Numbered from the stretch's first letter, positions 1 to 13,600 are shown. The stretch is DNA of 64,000 bases from Tolypeutes matacus (GCA_026826555.1 JAKSZT010054334.1:35470055-35534054), one strand, 5' to 3'. Notes: generated by a model from the letters alone, not told the origin. Program-made: numbers and translations.

Positions 1-1985
1 TATCTGGATTTTATATCCTGCCATCTGGATGAACACATTTATTAGTTTTAAGAAAATTGTAGTGGATTCCTTAGGATTTTTTATATACAAGATCATTGTT
101 TTTTGTAGGTGTGGCTATAAATTACTGTCTGTTGACACTTGCTTTCAGCCTGAAGGACTTCAGTGTTTCTTGTAAGGCATTTCTTTTAGCAGTAAATTCT
201 CTCAACTTTTGTTTACCTGGGAATGTCTTTTTTTCCTTCATTTTTTGAAAGATTGTTCTCATGGACATAAGATTTCATTGGTTGCCTTTTTTTTGAAGCA
301 TTTGAATACGCGGTCCCAAAGATTTCTGTCTTACTTTGTTTCTAATAAGAAATCAGCTGATAATCTTACCATAGTTCCCTGTACTCAATGAACTGTTTTC
401 TCTTACTGCTTTCAAGATTTTCTCTTTATCTTTGGCTTTCAACATTTTGACTATGTGGTATCTGTTTGTTGATCTCTTTGTGTTTATCCTACTTGGAGTT
501 TGTTGAGTTTCTTGAATGTGTAGATTAATGTTTACTTTCAAATTTGGCAAATTCACAGTCATTATCCTTTCAGAAATATATTTTACCTTTTCTTCTCTCC
601 TCTGCTACTCCCAGAACATATGTTGGCACACTTAATGGTGTCCCACATTTCTCAGAGAAATGTTCACTTTTCTTAATTATTTTTCCTTTTGTTTTTCAGA
701 TTGTATAACCTCTATTAAGCTATCATTAAGTTTGCTAATTCTTTCTTCTGCCAGTACAAATCTACTATCGAGCCCCTTTAGTACCTTTTTTATTTCAGTT
801 ATGCACTTTTCAACTCCAGAATTTCAATTTGGAACTTAAAAATAATTCTATCTCTTTATTGTTAGTCTCTATCAGTTGAGACATTGTCATCCTACCTTCT
901 TTTAATTCTTTAGACATGGTTTTCTTCAGTTCTTTGCACATATTTACAATGGTTGCTTTGTAATCTTTTGTGTACAGTCAAACATCTGAGCCCCTTTAAA
1001 AGCAGTTTCTATTGCCTTCTTTTCCTGTGTATGGGTCACACTTTTCTGTTTCTTTACATGGCTCACAATTTTTTCTTGAAAGCTCAAATTTTAGCATATG
1101 TATATATTATAATAAGTCAAGATAATGGTACCCCACTCTCACCTCTGGGGTTGTTGTTATATTTCACTTAGCCATTTATTTATTTGTTTAGTGACTTGGC
1201 TGAACTAACTCTGTGAAGTCTATTTCCCCACAGTGTGCAGTCTCTGATGTCCCTGCACAGATTGTTCTTCTTGTTCTTGTCTTTTAACCTGATAACCTAG
1301 GGATTGTTCCCAGCCTGTGTACAGCAACACAATTGTGCTTAAATTGGACAAAAGTTGTGCTTAAATGCCCTTTACCTTTCAGATGGGACTTATGCATGGT
1401 TGGAGGCTGCTATCGTAGTTCTAGAAGTTTACTTTTTTGCCTCTGAACTTGCCATTCAGCCTGTGTCTAGTAGCTTGGATTTTCCCTCCACAATCATTCC
1501 TTGAAGCATAGAGCATTGGACAGGCACAGATTGCCAAGAATATGTGTGGTTTTATTTTTAAACCTGGCTTCTTAACAATTGCTTCTGGGCCAAAGTAGCT
1601 TTTTGTTCAGCCATCTTTACTTAAAAAATGTGCTTATGCTCCTAGTTCCATTGAGTCTTTCATCCTTTGTTGATAGATATGTGCATGGCTTGAGTAATAT
1701 TTTCGATTCTTTCTCATGTCCTATTCTGATTGCTCCTCAGTGGGTTCAGCCTACTGCCTGCGTGCAACCCAGGGTGACTAATTCCAGGAGTTTTTTTTTG
1801 TTTGGTTGGTTGTTTTTTTTCCACCTATCTCTTTCTTTGGTTCTCTCTGTTAAACTTGTGATTGGTCTGCCATTTCAATTTTTGCTACTAGTATCGTGGG
1901 GGCTCTAAGTGTGTGCCCCCTTAGTTCTTCTCCAATAAATTCTCCATTGTTTTAGATGTCTTCCCTAGGCATGGAATTCTTCACA
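1..1985 (-). mobile_element. Old L1 (L1M-like) remnant, antisense
   Basis: The plus strand reads as the reverse complement of a mammalian L1. Positions 60-105 match the antisense of an ORF2 segment around 'ggattttttatatacaagatc'. Positions 380-720 follow the L1M-type stretch 'ctttcaagattttctc', then 'tttatcctacttggagttt', then 'atggtgtcccacatttct'. The T-rich text with scattered stops is typical of a decayed reverse L1. From about 950 rightwards the match is weaker and the end at 1985 is a judgement. The many short ORFs here are not genes. Subfamily is uncertain. Confidence 0.7.
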
Positions 1986-2990
1986 CTCTTTTCCAAATAA
2001 CATCTGTCTCCTAAGACAGAGCTGCAAAGCCAATGGCATGGCTCTCCCACTGAATATAACCTCTTGGAGTGGGAAAAGAGCTGGAAACGAGGGCAGTTTG
2101 GTCCATTTCTCTCTTCTAAACAAAGTAGACATCTCCAATAACAAAAATGTTGCTAGGATAAATTTTAATTTATAGTCTAATTATCCATCCTATTTGGCAA
2201 TAATTTATATTCCTACCTATGTCATAGATATGAATGGATGGTTTCCAATCATATACCATCAAGCATTCTTTCAAAGTCTTCCTCTAATTACTTCCATTAT
2301 TACTAATCTTATGGTATAAGTCTGAGAAACTTGGTAACCCTTTGGATGCTATCACTGTTTCCTTGTGTCAAAATTGGATTAGAAAAAAAAAATTGGATTA
2401 GATTCTATGCATAATGCAAATAACCATGTAATTATTTTGAATTTACAATGTATTTACTATGTAATTGCATAGTAAGTACCATATAATTACAAGATGATTA
2501 CATGATTATTTCTGCCTCTTACACAGCTTTAAAAGCAAAAGATTGTGTTGCAATTATTATTGGCATTTATTGTTACATAGTAGTATTACATAGTAGGGAA
2601 CAAAATATCTATCATGTAATCAACCAAGCAAGCAATGGTTATTGGCTCTTTTCACTTGCAAAATTATATTTAAAAGTTATTGCACTTGAGGAGTTAGACG
2701 TAAGAGCGCAATTTGATTTCAGAGCGCAATTTGATTTCTCTAACAGCTGATTATTCTGGACATCATTCTGTTTAATTATTATGATTGTATTTTTTAATTG
2801 AAGCTCTGAATGCCATATTTGCTTTTTAAATATTCCAAGAAAAATTTGATTGGCAAGCATGAGGAAAAACTCAAGAAGTAAAAGTGAAAAATACTTAAAA
2901 TATTCATACTTATGATAATAAAACCTATTGTGATATGTCTTTTAAAATTCGTTGCTTATGCTGTTTTAACATTTTTAAAAGAATCAACTT
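1986..2990. other. AT-rich unique stretch, no gene seen
   Basis: No coding, RNA or confidently named repeat was found. It has small local duplications: 'attggatta' occurs twice around an A-run at 2374-2400, and an 18-bp unit is tandemly repeated at 2703-2738. The text around 2410-2600 is rich in variations of 'atgtaatta' and 'acatagta', which looks like local slippage. Confidence 0.5.
2703..2738. repeat. 18-bp tandem duplication
   Basis: The unit 'agagcgcaatttgatttc' occurs twice back to back with no differences. It lies in otherwise unique AT-rich sequence. It is seen directly; its age and origin are unknown. Confidence 0.9.
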
Positions 2991-5895
2991 TTTAAAGTTT
3001 TAGAGCAGTACTAGAGTTACAGAAAAACTGTGAAAACAGCACAAAGTCCAACATACCCCACATATCCAGTTCCCTCTATTATTAACCTCTTACATTATTA
3101 GTATGGTGCATTTGTTACAATTAATGATTCATTAGTAGTAACTAAAGTCCATACTTTATTCTGATTTCCTTAGTTTTTCCCTAATATCCTTTCTCTTTTC
3201 CAGGATCTCATTCAGGATACCTAACACATTACATTTAATAGTTATGTCTACTTATACTCCTCTTTGCTGTGACAGTTTCTCAGACTTTCCTTGTTTTTTG
3301 ATGCGCTTGACAGTTTTGAGGAGTTCTGGTCAGATATTTGTAGAAAAGCCCTCAATTGGAGTTTGTTTCATGATTAGTCTGTGTTATGTGTTTTAGGGAG
3401 GTAGACCACAGGAGTCAAGTGCTAATCAGATCGCATCATATTAAGGGTACTTACCATAAACATGATTTGTCACTATTGATGTTGACCTTGATTACCTGGT
3501 TGAGGTAGTGTTTGTCAGAGCTCTAAACTGCAAAATTATGCTTTTTCTCTCTCGTCCTCTGTTGTACTCTTTGGAAAGAAGTATATGCTCATCACAAAAC
3601 TCAAAATACAACAATATCCTTGAGGGCAGGGTATCTACATAAGTTATTTGGAATTCTTCTGCAAGGGAGTTTTCTCTATTCTCTACTAAATATTTATTTA
3701 TTGAATCATTTATTCTTATTAGTAGGGACTTGTGTATCTATGTAGTTTCTACTTGTGTTTATAATCCAACACTACTTCATTTATTTTTTTCTAATTGTTC
3801 AAGGTTTAGCCACTGGGAGTTCTTTCAATTGGGTACTTTTATATGACACTTATTGTGGATTTTTTGAACACTTCCCTACTTTCTGGCATTACAAGATGTA
3901 CCAGGCTCACATTGTACATTTTCTTTCCCAGTACTGGAATCAGCCATTTCTTCAAAGAGCCCCAGTTACTTTTATTGGAGAATGATATTAGAAACCAAGA
4001 TCGGGGTACTTGGTGAGCTTGTTGTTATTGAGGTGCCATTGCTTCTAGGCCCACACAACTTACAGAACATGGAAGTACGTGTTTAATAAGAACTCATGTA
4101 GACACACATATTTATAAGTATTCCTTTATGTTACCATCTGTGTCTATATTAAGTTAATTCTCTGATTCCTTATTTGTATTCAGTATGCATGCATTTGATA
4201 TCATAATTGTTAACCCAAACCCCTGTTTATCAAGTAGAGTTCAGTACTTATGTGCAGTTCCTATTGCCTTTAGTCTTACAAATGCCACTTATTTCCAAAG
4301 TTACAATCCGTATTTCATCATCCCACTCAGTGAGATTGTTTCATTCAGTTAGACTGTTTTTCACGGTCTGCATACCATCTTGGAATTTCCTCCCAATCTA
4401 GTAAATGACTTTTTTTAAAAATTGCATATATTAAGTTTGACACTTTGTGCTGTAAAGTTCTAAATATTTTTGACAAGTGCATAATGTCATATATGCACTG
4501 TTAGAATATCATACAGAATCGTCCCATTGCCCTAACAAAAACTCTGTCCCTCACCTATTCAAATTCCTTCCCTTCAATCCTTGGCAACTACTGATATTTT
4601 TACTGTCTCTATTGTTTTCCCTTTCTCAAAATACTGTTTAATTGGAATCATACAGTATGTATCCTTTTCAGTCTTACATTTATCACTTAGCAATATGCAT
4701 TTAAGATTCATCTGTCTTCTTGTGACTTGATTGCTCATTTCCCATCATTGAACAACATTCCATTATAAAGATGTTCCAGTTTGTTTATCCATTCACCTAT
4801 TGAAGGGTATCTTGGTTGCATCCAAGCTACCCTTCAATGTAGCTTGAACAAAGCTGCTATAAACATTTCTGTACATATTTCTGCATGGGCATAAGTTATT
4901 AAATTAGTGGGTAATATCTAGATGCATTATTGTTAGGCCATATGATAAGATAATGTGTAGTTTGGCAAGAAACTGGCAAACTTTCAAACTATCTGTGTGA
5001 TTTTGTATACCCACCAGTAATGAATGAGAATATCCCTTGCTCCACATTCTCACTAGAAATTTATGTGTCAGGTTAATTTTGGATTTTAGTCATTCTATTT
5101 GGTGTATAGAATTATCTCATTGTTTTAATTTTCAAGTGTTTAATGATAAATGACATTGAACATCTTTTCATATGCTTATTTGCCATCTGTATACCTTCTT
5201 TGGTGAGGTGTGTGGTCAGATCTTTAGCCCATTGATAAATTTAATAGCTTGTTTTCCTATTATTAAGAGTTCTTTATATATTTGAGATACAGTCCTTAAT
5301 CAAATATGTGTTTTGTAAATAATTATTCCCAGACTGTAGCTTGATTTTGATTCTCTTAACAGTGTCCTTTGCTGATCAATTTTTTCTTTCATAGCTTATG
5401 CTTTTGGTGTTGTGTCTAAAATGTATCACCAAATTCAAGGTCACATAGATGTTTTCCAATGTTTTCTTCTAGAAGTTGCATATTTTGCATTTTACATATA
5501 GGTCTAGTATACATTTTGAGTAAACTTTTGTGAAATATGTAATGTCTGTGATAGGTTTATTTTGTTTGCATGTGGATGTCCAATTATTACAATATCACTT
5601 GTTGAAAAGATTAGACTTCCTGCATTGAATTGCCTTTACTCTTTTGTCAAAGATCAGTTGATTGTATTTGTGTTGGTCTTTTCCTGGGCTCTCTTTTTAG
5701 TTCCATTTATCTATGTGTCTATTCATTTGCCAATAACATGCTGTCTTGATTATTACCAGTTTATATTACATCTTAGAATTAGATAGCGTGAGTTCTCCAA
5801 CTCTGTTCTTCATCTTCAGTTTTGTGTTGGCTATTCTAAGTCTTCTATTAATATAAAGTATAGAATCAGTGAAATTTTGCCAAGTACAAAAAGGA
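2991..5895 (-). mobile_element. Old L1 (L1M-like) 3' region, antisense
   Basis: The segment reads collinearly with the reverse complement of an L1M 3' end. 3010-3180 has the 'tattattaacctcttacat' and 'catttgttacaatt' motif; 3200-3760 the 'gtgacagtttctcagactt' and 'gttgaccttgattacctgg' segment; 4500-5290 the 'tttatccattcacctattg' and 'agttctttatatatttgag' segment; 5290-5830 passes 'gcatgtggatgtccaatta' and 'tgttgaaaagattaga'. No long ORF survives. A short inverted insertion interrupts the consensus at 4823-4846. Confidence 0.85.
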
Positions 5896-6239
5896 TTTGT
5901 TGAAAATTGTAGCAAGCAGAACTACAAGGTCAGGGTATTAACCTTGTCCTCTATCTATGGCTAATATAATTTCTACACTGCATGATTCTGCTATAAGACA
6001 GAAACTTCTACCATCTTGGGAATTAAGGCAGGAGTGGTTTCTCTACAATAAAACTAATGGATCAGTTATGAAGGTGTGGTAAAGACCAAGGTAAAAGTTG
6101 TTTGTTTGTTTTTTGTTTTTGTATTTGTTTGTTTGTTTTATTGAGGAGTCATTGGTTCTGCTTACAAAGCTACATTGTTAGCTGAATTGTGACCCTTTTC
6201 TATAGCTGATGTGTGTGCCATTTGTTCACACCTGGAGAA
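5896..6239. other. Unique sequence with a (GTTT)n tract
   Basis: No gene or named repeat was seen. A GTTT-rich low-complexity tract lies at 6097-6140. Confidence 0.5.
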
Positions 6240-6412
6240 GCTTGAAAATTTAGGCAGTGCATTTCAAGATTAATGGGCATATAAATCAACCAAGGTTCAT
6301 GTCAAAATACAGATTCTGATTCAGGAGGTCGCTGGTAGGGCTGTAATTCTGCATCTCTAAGAAAGCCTAAATGCTGCTGATGTTTCTATTCCATGAACCC
6401 TGCTTGGTATAG
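6240..6412 (-). mobile_element. MER5-like hAT MITE, antisense
   Basis: It has the diagnostic body 'cagattctgattcaggagg', then 'attctgcatctctaagaaa', then 'gctgctgatg', matching the reverse of the MER5/Charlie-derived non-autonomous hAT family. Ends are eroded, so coordinates are approximate. It lies directly beside a second copy in the same orientation. Confidence 0.65.
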
Positions 6413-6417
6413 CACAA

Positions 6418-6605
6418 GTCTTTCTCAAATGTTAGCATGTACAAAATAACCTAGAGATCTCATTAAATAACCGATTGTTAAGCCCCATCCCTACATTTCT
6501 GATTCATTAGACCTGGGTTGCTTCTCTTGATATTGGATTTCTCCAAGTTCTCAGGTGATGCTGAGGCCACTGACCTATGGAACGTATTTTGAAATATATT
6601 GCCCT
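6418..6605 (-). mobile_element. MER5-like hAT MITE, second copy, antisense
   Basis: Left end 'tttctcaaatgttagcatg', middle 'agccccatccctacatttc' and 'gattcattagacctggg', then 'caagttctcaggtgatgct', follow the reverse MER5A consensus nearly end to end (about 185 bp, the usual length). The two adjacent same-strand copies may be separate insertions or a tandem pair. Confidence 0.7.
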
Positions 6606-7439
6606 AGAAGTTTATCCTATAAGTGCTCCAAAATAGAGAGGGTACCAGAATCCTAGCCTACTTGACAGACTGGGAAAAAAAAAATCTTATCCCTACTCTC
6701 TTCTCCTTTCTCACTCTACTCTTCACTGACTCACCAGGAGGCCCAGGAGATCTATATTCCTTATATTCCCATCTGCACGTACATTGGGGGATCTCACACT
6801 CACTGACAGTGCTGGTAGTTCTAATTAAAAATTTCTGTTCTTTAACAAATGTTATTTTATGTTAACCTCTTAACATACATAAACAATGATAGTACTGTGA
6901 ACATTAAATGCATAAGTAATAATTTGATACATAATGGAAAGATGAGGCCATAATTGCTATACATATATTAGAATGAAATTACATGTTTCTAAGACAACTG
7001 AAAAATAAAGACAAAGATAAGTAAGCAAAAAGAGATGGTTGGCTATTTAAGGAGTCTCAGTAATTCCAAGGAGAAAAACCAAGCCAACAAATCTGTACAG
7101 GTCACCCTATGATGCAAATATAATTGAAGAGACCAAGACCAGAGAGAACTTGCTCATTTTTTAATATAAATTCTTAAGAGATTTTTAAAAATATTGCAAG
7201 GGGAGATCTGAGAATTATATAACATTTTTAGAAAGAATAAAAACAAAAATGATTAGGGACATGTAAAGAAATTAAGAGATATAACAAAATAAAATAGATT
7301 TGATCATGGGAAAAACTGCTGTAGTGTTCCCCATCTGCTAATGGTTACTGAAACTTTGCAGTTGCTGAATTGTAGCACCGGAAATCTTTTCTCTCTTATA
7401 GTTTTTATTCATTTATTTTAAAAATCCACTTGGCACTGT
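6606..7439. other. Unique sequence, no gene seen
   Basis: A-rich, with no coherent ORF or RNA gene and no family I can name. 6623-6865 is open on the plus strand, but its translation shows no domain and I treat it as chance. Confidence 0.45.
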
Positions 7440-8170
7440 CTTCAAATACCTACAAAATTTAACCAATTCCTTCCCCCCATCATCACTGCTAATATCCTTG
7501 GTCCAAACAATATTTTCTTTCACCTAGCCTTACCATGTGTCCCCAAGAAGTCTATTTTCAACACCGCCACTGAGTCATCTATTTAAACATGAGGCTGATC
7601 ATGCCACTGGGCCATTCAAAATTCAGTAGCTTTTTATCTCACACAGAGTAAACTCTAAGTTCTTACAGTGTCCTGCAAGAACCCCCACAGCCCAGGCCCC
7701 TGTTACTTATCTAACAATCTCCCATATATTCTCCTGCTTACTCATTTTGGTCCTTAAAGGTGCTGGGCATGCTCCTGGCTCAAGGCCTTTGGAATGTCCT
7801 CAGCTTATGCTCCCAATAATCCATGAGAGTTACCCCTCCAATTAATTTAGTGACTTTTACAATCAGGCTTTTTTTTTTTTTAACCTAAGAGGCACCTGGA
7901 ACTGAACCCGGGACCTCCCATGTAGGAAGCAGGTGCTCAGGCTTTTTTTTTTTTTGACTGCCATAAAGGAGTAACTACCACCCTCCTCAAACTTCTTCTC
8001 CTGGCTCTTTACTTTTAATAATAATTATTTATTATTATTTGGCACACAAAATCTTTTTTCTTGTTTATTATCTCTAGTACCAGAATGTAATATAAGCTCC
8101 AGGAAAACACATTCTTTTTTTAAGGAAGGGGAATTTTTTGTTTATCATTATATCCTTAATACCCTGTATT
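7440..8170 (+). mobile_element. L2 LINE 3' region with nested SINE
   Basis: The order of motifs follows L2: 'gagtaaactctaagttct', 'tgctcctggctcaaggcct', then after the nested SINE 'cagaatgtaatataagctcc' and 'ttatcattatatccttaat'. The last is the typical L2 3' end. It is heavily diverged and has no ORF. An antisense DAS SINE fragment splits it at 7869-7942. Confidence 0.65.
7869..7942 (-). mobile_element. Truncated DAS SINE, antisense
   Basis: A T-run (the reversed A tail) is followed by 'ggcacctggaactgaacc' and 'gggacctcccatgtagga', the reverse of the armadillo tRNA-derived SINE promoter half. It stops after about 55 bp, so it lacks the 5' end with box A. The flanks 'tcaggcttttt' at 7863 and 7937 repeat one another and look like the target-site duplication. 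Confidence 0.75.
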
Positions 8171-8519
8171 TAAAGCATAAATACAAAGGATCAGTGAAAA
8201 TAAAAGATATATGAAAGACAGATCCAGAATATCTTACAGTTGAACAATAGAAGATCAAAGGGAGAGAAAAGAAAATAAGAGAAGATGAAATCATCAAAAT
8301 AACTTTCTTGAAATACCTTTCAGATGAAAAGGGCACATCAAATGCCAAGTGAAAATGATTAATTTTTAGACAATAAAGAGGAAATTCTAGAAACTTATTG
8401 ACAGAGAATGAGGATACCTGACTGCAAATTTTCATTGTTTAAACTGAAATTTAAAAGATATGTAGCAGTGTCTATGAAATTATAATAGAAACAACTGTGA
8501 TTCTAAAAGACTAGGAATG
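8171..8519. other. Unique sequence, no gene seen
   Basis: A-rich unique sequence. A minus-strand open stretch at 8148-8435 has no recognisable domain and overlaps the end of the L2, so it is not called. Confidence 0.45.
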
Positions 8520-9075
8520 CATTCATGAGGGGAGAAAAGCAGCTTGGGGAGTCCCTTCATTGGAATGGAGACCACTTTCTTCCATTTATGTGTGGGACCA
8601 GGACTTCTCATTACAACACATTTCCCAGCCACTCCTCGGTTAGCTGAGGCCCTGTGACTAAGTTCTTGACAATGGAATGGGAATAGAAGCAATATATACT
8701 GGTCTAGGACAGCTGGGTGTGCCTTGTCTCCTACACTCTTTTCCCTTCTTAGAGTCCACAGTCTAGAGAACTCATGCCCCAGGTGAAGTTAAAAGGATTG
8801 TGGATTGTGCATCCCTGCTCAGCTGTGAGAAGGAGAGATGCTTTACATACCCAGGAAGTTCAAATCCATACAGTAAAGAAACCTTCCCTGAAATGAAGAA
8901 ATTCTTGTTTCTTACCACAAATAGGCAGATCAAGTGCCAGGCAAGATTAAAGAAGAATATATATACATCAATATATATGTGGTAAATTTCTGAAATCAAA
9001 GGATAAAGAAATAAAGCTTTCATTTTTCAACCACTGTATTTTGGGATTCTTTTCATTATAAAGTATAGCCTTCAT
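8520..9075 (+). mobile_element. LTR-like old repeat (ERVL/MaLR type?)
   Basis: The phrases 'ggttagctgaggccctgtga' and 'cttgacaatggaatggga' recall a dispersed mammalian repeat. It ends with a polyadenylation-signal region, 'gaaataaagctttcattt', followed by 'caaccactgtatttt', a layout typical of the 3' half of ERVL/MaLR LTRs. I cannot name the family, and the left border is approximate. Confidence 0.4.
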
Positions 9076-9424
9076 CCAATATACCACCATTTCCTTTATC
9101 TCTAAAGATGACTTAATCAAGTATTTCAGGGGAAGAAAAGGTAACAGCCACTTCTTAATATACCCCTTAATATTGTAATTGTGAGTTATTTTTTATTTTG
9201 TTTTTTTTTTCTTAAAAAAAATTGATTGTATAAGAATCTGAACAATCCTTCATTTATTACATATCTTAGCTGAATTGGCCATTAGGAAAGGGAAAAAAAG
9301 CAAAGCAATCAATAATTACTAGAACATTTAATTTTTTTATCTGTGCCTAGGCTGTTATCTCCGTCTTTCAACTTTGAATTCCTTTTTTTCCCCTTCTTGT
9401 TTTGTTACATATATATATATGGAT

Positions 9425-9620
9425 CTGTCTTCAAATATCACCACCAGTAGGAAGCATTTCCAGATGCAGTATTAATACATTCCCATAGAATGCTATCCAT
9501 ACCTCCTTATAACATAATTTATGATAATCTGTCTAAATGTTCCTTTCTGCTGCTAGACTGTGGAAACCTTGAAGATAAGAAACATGTCCTGTGTAGTTAA
9601 TTAATGAAGAAATACTATTT
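9425..9620 (+). mobile_element. L2 LINE 3' fragment
   Basis: The run 'cttcaaatatcaccaccagt', then 'ataatctgtctaaatgttc', then 'ctgctagactgtggaaacct' and 'gaagataagaaacatgtcc' follows the L2 3' end in the plus direction. An (AT)n stretch lies just left at 9404-9421. Confidence 0.5.
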
Positions 9621-12600
9621 ACACAAATATAGACTGTGGATACCCAACATTCTCTAAGAAATGGACTTGATCATGAGCTATAAAATTAAGTCCAATGTAA
9701 TACAATAAAGAGTGGGTGGAAAATGTAAATTCTTATATTCAGGTTCAAAATAGCAATTTTACAAGAGCAGGTTGAGAAAGTCCTGACTTAACCACAGTTC
9801 ATATAAAATGGCTTATGAGATTTTGCTAACTACACAGCATGTGAGTCAACAATGTAACATGGCTGCCAAAATAAGCAATGAGCACAATGAAAATGTTTCA
9901 CTTTGCCAGGTTCAATAATCATTATTTTTCTGTTCTGATGGTCTCTAATTAGGATAATTAAGAACTGAAGTGTCAACATTGGCCCCATCAACTAATTTCC
10001 TGATTATTCATGGACTTTAGCCACTCCACAATTTGTTGTTCTCCTTCCTGCCACTCTCGTCCTTTTATACTGCCTAATAAAGACTATCCCTCACTCTTAG
10101 TACCTTTAACCTATTTGGAAATCGCATCAATGTCCACATAGATCTTGTGATAAGATATGCAGTCATAAGAACTAGCAAGAGATAACAGGAGTTATGCCTC
10201 AATATAAGTTGCACCATCAGCCAAACAGTGGCTCTAATGTTTTCTAGTACTTTCTGGTCAGCATTAAATTTGATCCAATAATTTGATATAATAAAATGAA
10301 TTATTCATTAAGGCTGTCTACAATGTTTTTTTAAGAGCTTAGTGGAAAGGTAGACAATGAAATAATTTGGAAAAATCCTCTAAAATTACATATTGAAAGG
10401 CAAATAGGGAGAAAGGAAGAGATGTGGCTAACTGTGGTGTTTAGGACACAAAAAGACTCTATTCTTAGTTGACTAATATTAGTTATGTGTTGTCAGTTAT
10501 TGCCTGGTAGACAGATATTTGTTGAATGTATACCAGGAACATCTTTTACAGATAAATATTAAATTTCTCTCCAGCTTGTGTTTCTAATTTCTAGAAGACA
10601 AATTTTTTTAATATAAATTTCAAATGTAAAAATATCTCTAATGTCTAGGCATTGCTTATTCAGACTGCATAATGTTATTCAAATGATAAACCATTTTTTC
10701 TATTGAAAGATTACTTTATCATAATAGAATGTAAAAATAATAAAATTAAATAGTCAATAATCAATATTTTAATATAATACAAAAATAAATAAGAAAAATC
10801 TCTAACCAGGACTCCTGAATTCTTCCTTTTCTATAAATCCTCAAGTTGCCTTTTAAATAAGCCCTTGGAGTTCTCAGAATTTTTTTTATATTTATTCTCC
10901 CTCCATTTCCACAAAGATATTGAAAATGCTGCATTATTTTTATATCTTTCTCTAGTTCCATGTAGTTAAATACAAAATTACATCAGGCAAATAAAACAAT
11001 AAAAAGGAAGAACACACACATAGTCACACATAAACACACACTCAGACCCCTTTATTTACTTAACTCTAAATCATGTAAAGCATAAGAACATGCAGAAGGA
11101 GCAATATATCCCCAATCCCATTCTTTGAAAACTCCTCTCTATGCAAAGGATACATCATGATAAACTACAAAAACAAGCTAATGTACGTTGGCAAAACATT
11201 CTTAGATGGCACCAAAACAGAGGAAAAAATTAAAATGTTCATGTCAGCAAGTTTGTTTTCTTCTTTTTTAACTGATTGGTTGAAATACATTGTTTCTTTC
11301 CTCTGTAAACAGTAAACAATGTCTTTTCCATAGCAAAACAATTTTCTGATTTGAGTAAATTCTGAATTTGAAAACTGATCATTAATTTGCCTCTCACTCT
11401 AGAATCCTTAACTTCATATCAAGCTTCTCATTAAGTTATTTCCCAAAAGCAGTTCTCGGAGAGCCACTCCAAATCACACGGATGAATAATGCTGAATATT
11501 TTACTTTTAGAATGCTTTTCAGGCTACTTCATCTCAAATTTGCACTGAAAGTTACCTTTGTGCTTGAAATATATATGAAAATATTAAACTATCTACACAG
11601 AAAAGCATACTCAAAACATTTTAATTAATAGCATTAACACACGAAAAATAAGTAAATTCAGCCTTAAAAAGAATCAAAATTTTTCCTCCAAAGAATTCCT
11701 TCACTTACTTCAGCATAATAGAATTTAAATGAACAATATCCTCATTCCACAAATGAGAAACGGAAAGACCCAAGGTAATTCTGGAGAGTATTTGTGTATA
11801 TCTCTTTCACTCTATAGTGCTTTCTTAAAGGTAAAAACTGATTGAATTTGAGTCCTAATGTACATTTTAACTTAACTTGGTATATGAAAAAGAAATATAT
11901 TTAAAACATCTATCGACAGACTATAGACATAAGGGCAGATCTGTGAATAGTTAAGGACATAATGTATCTGGACTACTTCATGTCTGCTTAGAGATTTCCA
12001 TTTATGTGATAGTTTACCACTTATGCATGTTGTCAAAAAATATACCAACTTCTCACATGTTTTAAATATGGTAAGTTAACTAGATGGTAATGGTTTTAAA
12101 ACAATCTTTTTAAATCCCCAGAGTTAAATGAAAAAATACATATTTTCAATATCTGGATTATTATGGCTATCTGTGATATAATCATCTAACAAAGAATGTG
12201 TCTTCATTAACAAACATTTTTTGAACACTTTAAAGTGAGTTACGCTATTCTCATTTTATTTTTTAATGTTCTGGGAAAATATAGAAATGGGGGGAAACAG
12301 GGAATGCAAAAATTGTGAGCACTGAGGCAAATTAAATTCATTCTTTTCCACTATTTTGTTTGGGTAACCCCCTAAAATGAACAGATGATTTTATTTTAAA
12401 CATGGCCTCAATTTGAATGATAAAATATTATGGTTATCCTAATATTATATACCTACATAAAGGGTAAGGAAATAATTGGCTCAGAGGTGGCTGCTATTCT
12501 CAAATCAATACTCTTCCAGCTTTGATGAAAAAAAAGTGTCTCCTCTTGAAGCACAGAAAGTCATCTACACCACTCTCCATAACTCACTGCCATTCAAAAT

Positions 12601-12859
12601 TGTCAACCTCAAGATCCACTTTTATAGAGAATTGAATGTTTAGGCACTTGATTCCTATTTATCCCCACTATAACTTCTGCCATTACTTGACAAATTCAAT
12701 TAGTTTTGATAATCTAGTAACATCCTAACTATGGGGAATTGATCTTGGAACCAATACACTTTCCCCACATAATACATGTGATAACCATTTCAATGCACAC
12801 ATCTATGACCTTCTTAATATCTAGCAGTTTTTCACTCTTGTAATTTCAAATTTTAATGA
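9621..12859. other. Long unique AT-rich stretch, no gene seen
   Basis: No ORF with coding character, tRNA, snRNA or named repeat was recognised across about 3.2 kb. A CA-rich patch lies at 11012-11042. The absence of young repeats makes this one of the older undisturbed parts of the window. Conserved regulatory elements cannot be excluded without alignment. Confidence 0.45.
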
Positions 12860-13600
12860 TCCAATTTCTGATGATATCATTTCTTTATCTTTCATCCCTT
12901 ACTTCAACTTTGTATTCTAAAAATTCCATGTCCATTCCCTCAAATCTTTCCTTTACACAGTTAATCTGTACTTCTTGGATTTACTTCATTCCTTGTTCTG
13001 ACTGAATTCCATGCTCTCTTCTTTAAACCACTGTCTCATCTTTGGCATACTCAGTTGATTTGCTGTCACTATTTTTGGTCACGACCACTCACTAAATCAG
13101 CAATTCTAAATCAATTTTATAATCTGTTTTCCCTGGGATTCCTGAACTGGTTTTCTTCAGTGCCCTTAGAAAAGTGACCAGTCAAAAAGTTAGGACAACT
13201 ACACATTCATAATGTTCTTGTTCATGTAGCTCTTCATTGCCACTTTTATTCCTGACTGACTTTTATGTCCATATGTTTATCCACTGATGATTAAATGCAA
13301 GCTTCATCTCTTTCCCTTAAGTTTCCTCTCCATCTCTCCTCTAATTTCAATCAGCAGATGGCATTGCTTCATCTTTTGTCATGAAGATGGAGAATAACTC
13401 TTCCAACTTCTTTTCTCCTCAAATTGCAGTTAAATATCTTATCTCCAGACATTGTGGAAAGTGACTCATTGCTGCCCGTTCAATTTGTGCTTGCTTCCTT
13501 TACCTGAGTCCATAAAGTATTTGACATTTCTTTACTTATTATAAACAAAAATTCTTTATTTTCCCTGATCTACTCTCTCCACCCAGGTGTATATGTCTTA
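12860..13600 (+). mobile_element. Possible old LINE (L2-like) fragment
   Basis: CT-rich text such as 'ttcctctccatctctcctc' and 'tatctccagacattgtggaa' resembles the internal part of L2-type LINEs. Divergence is very high and no reading frame is intact. The assignment is tentative. Confidence 0.3.
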
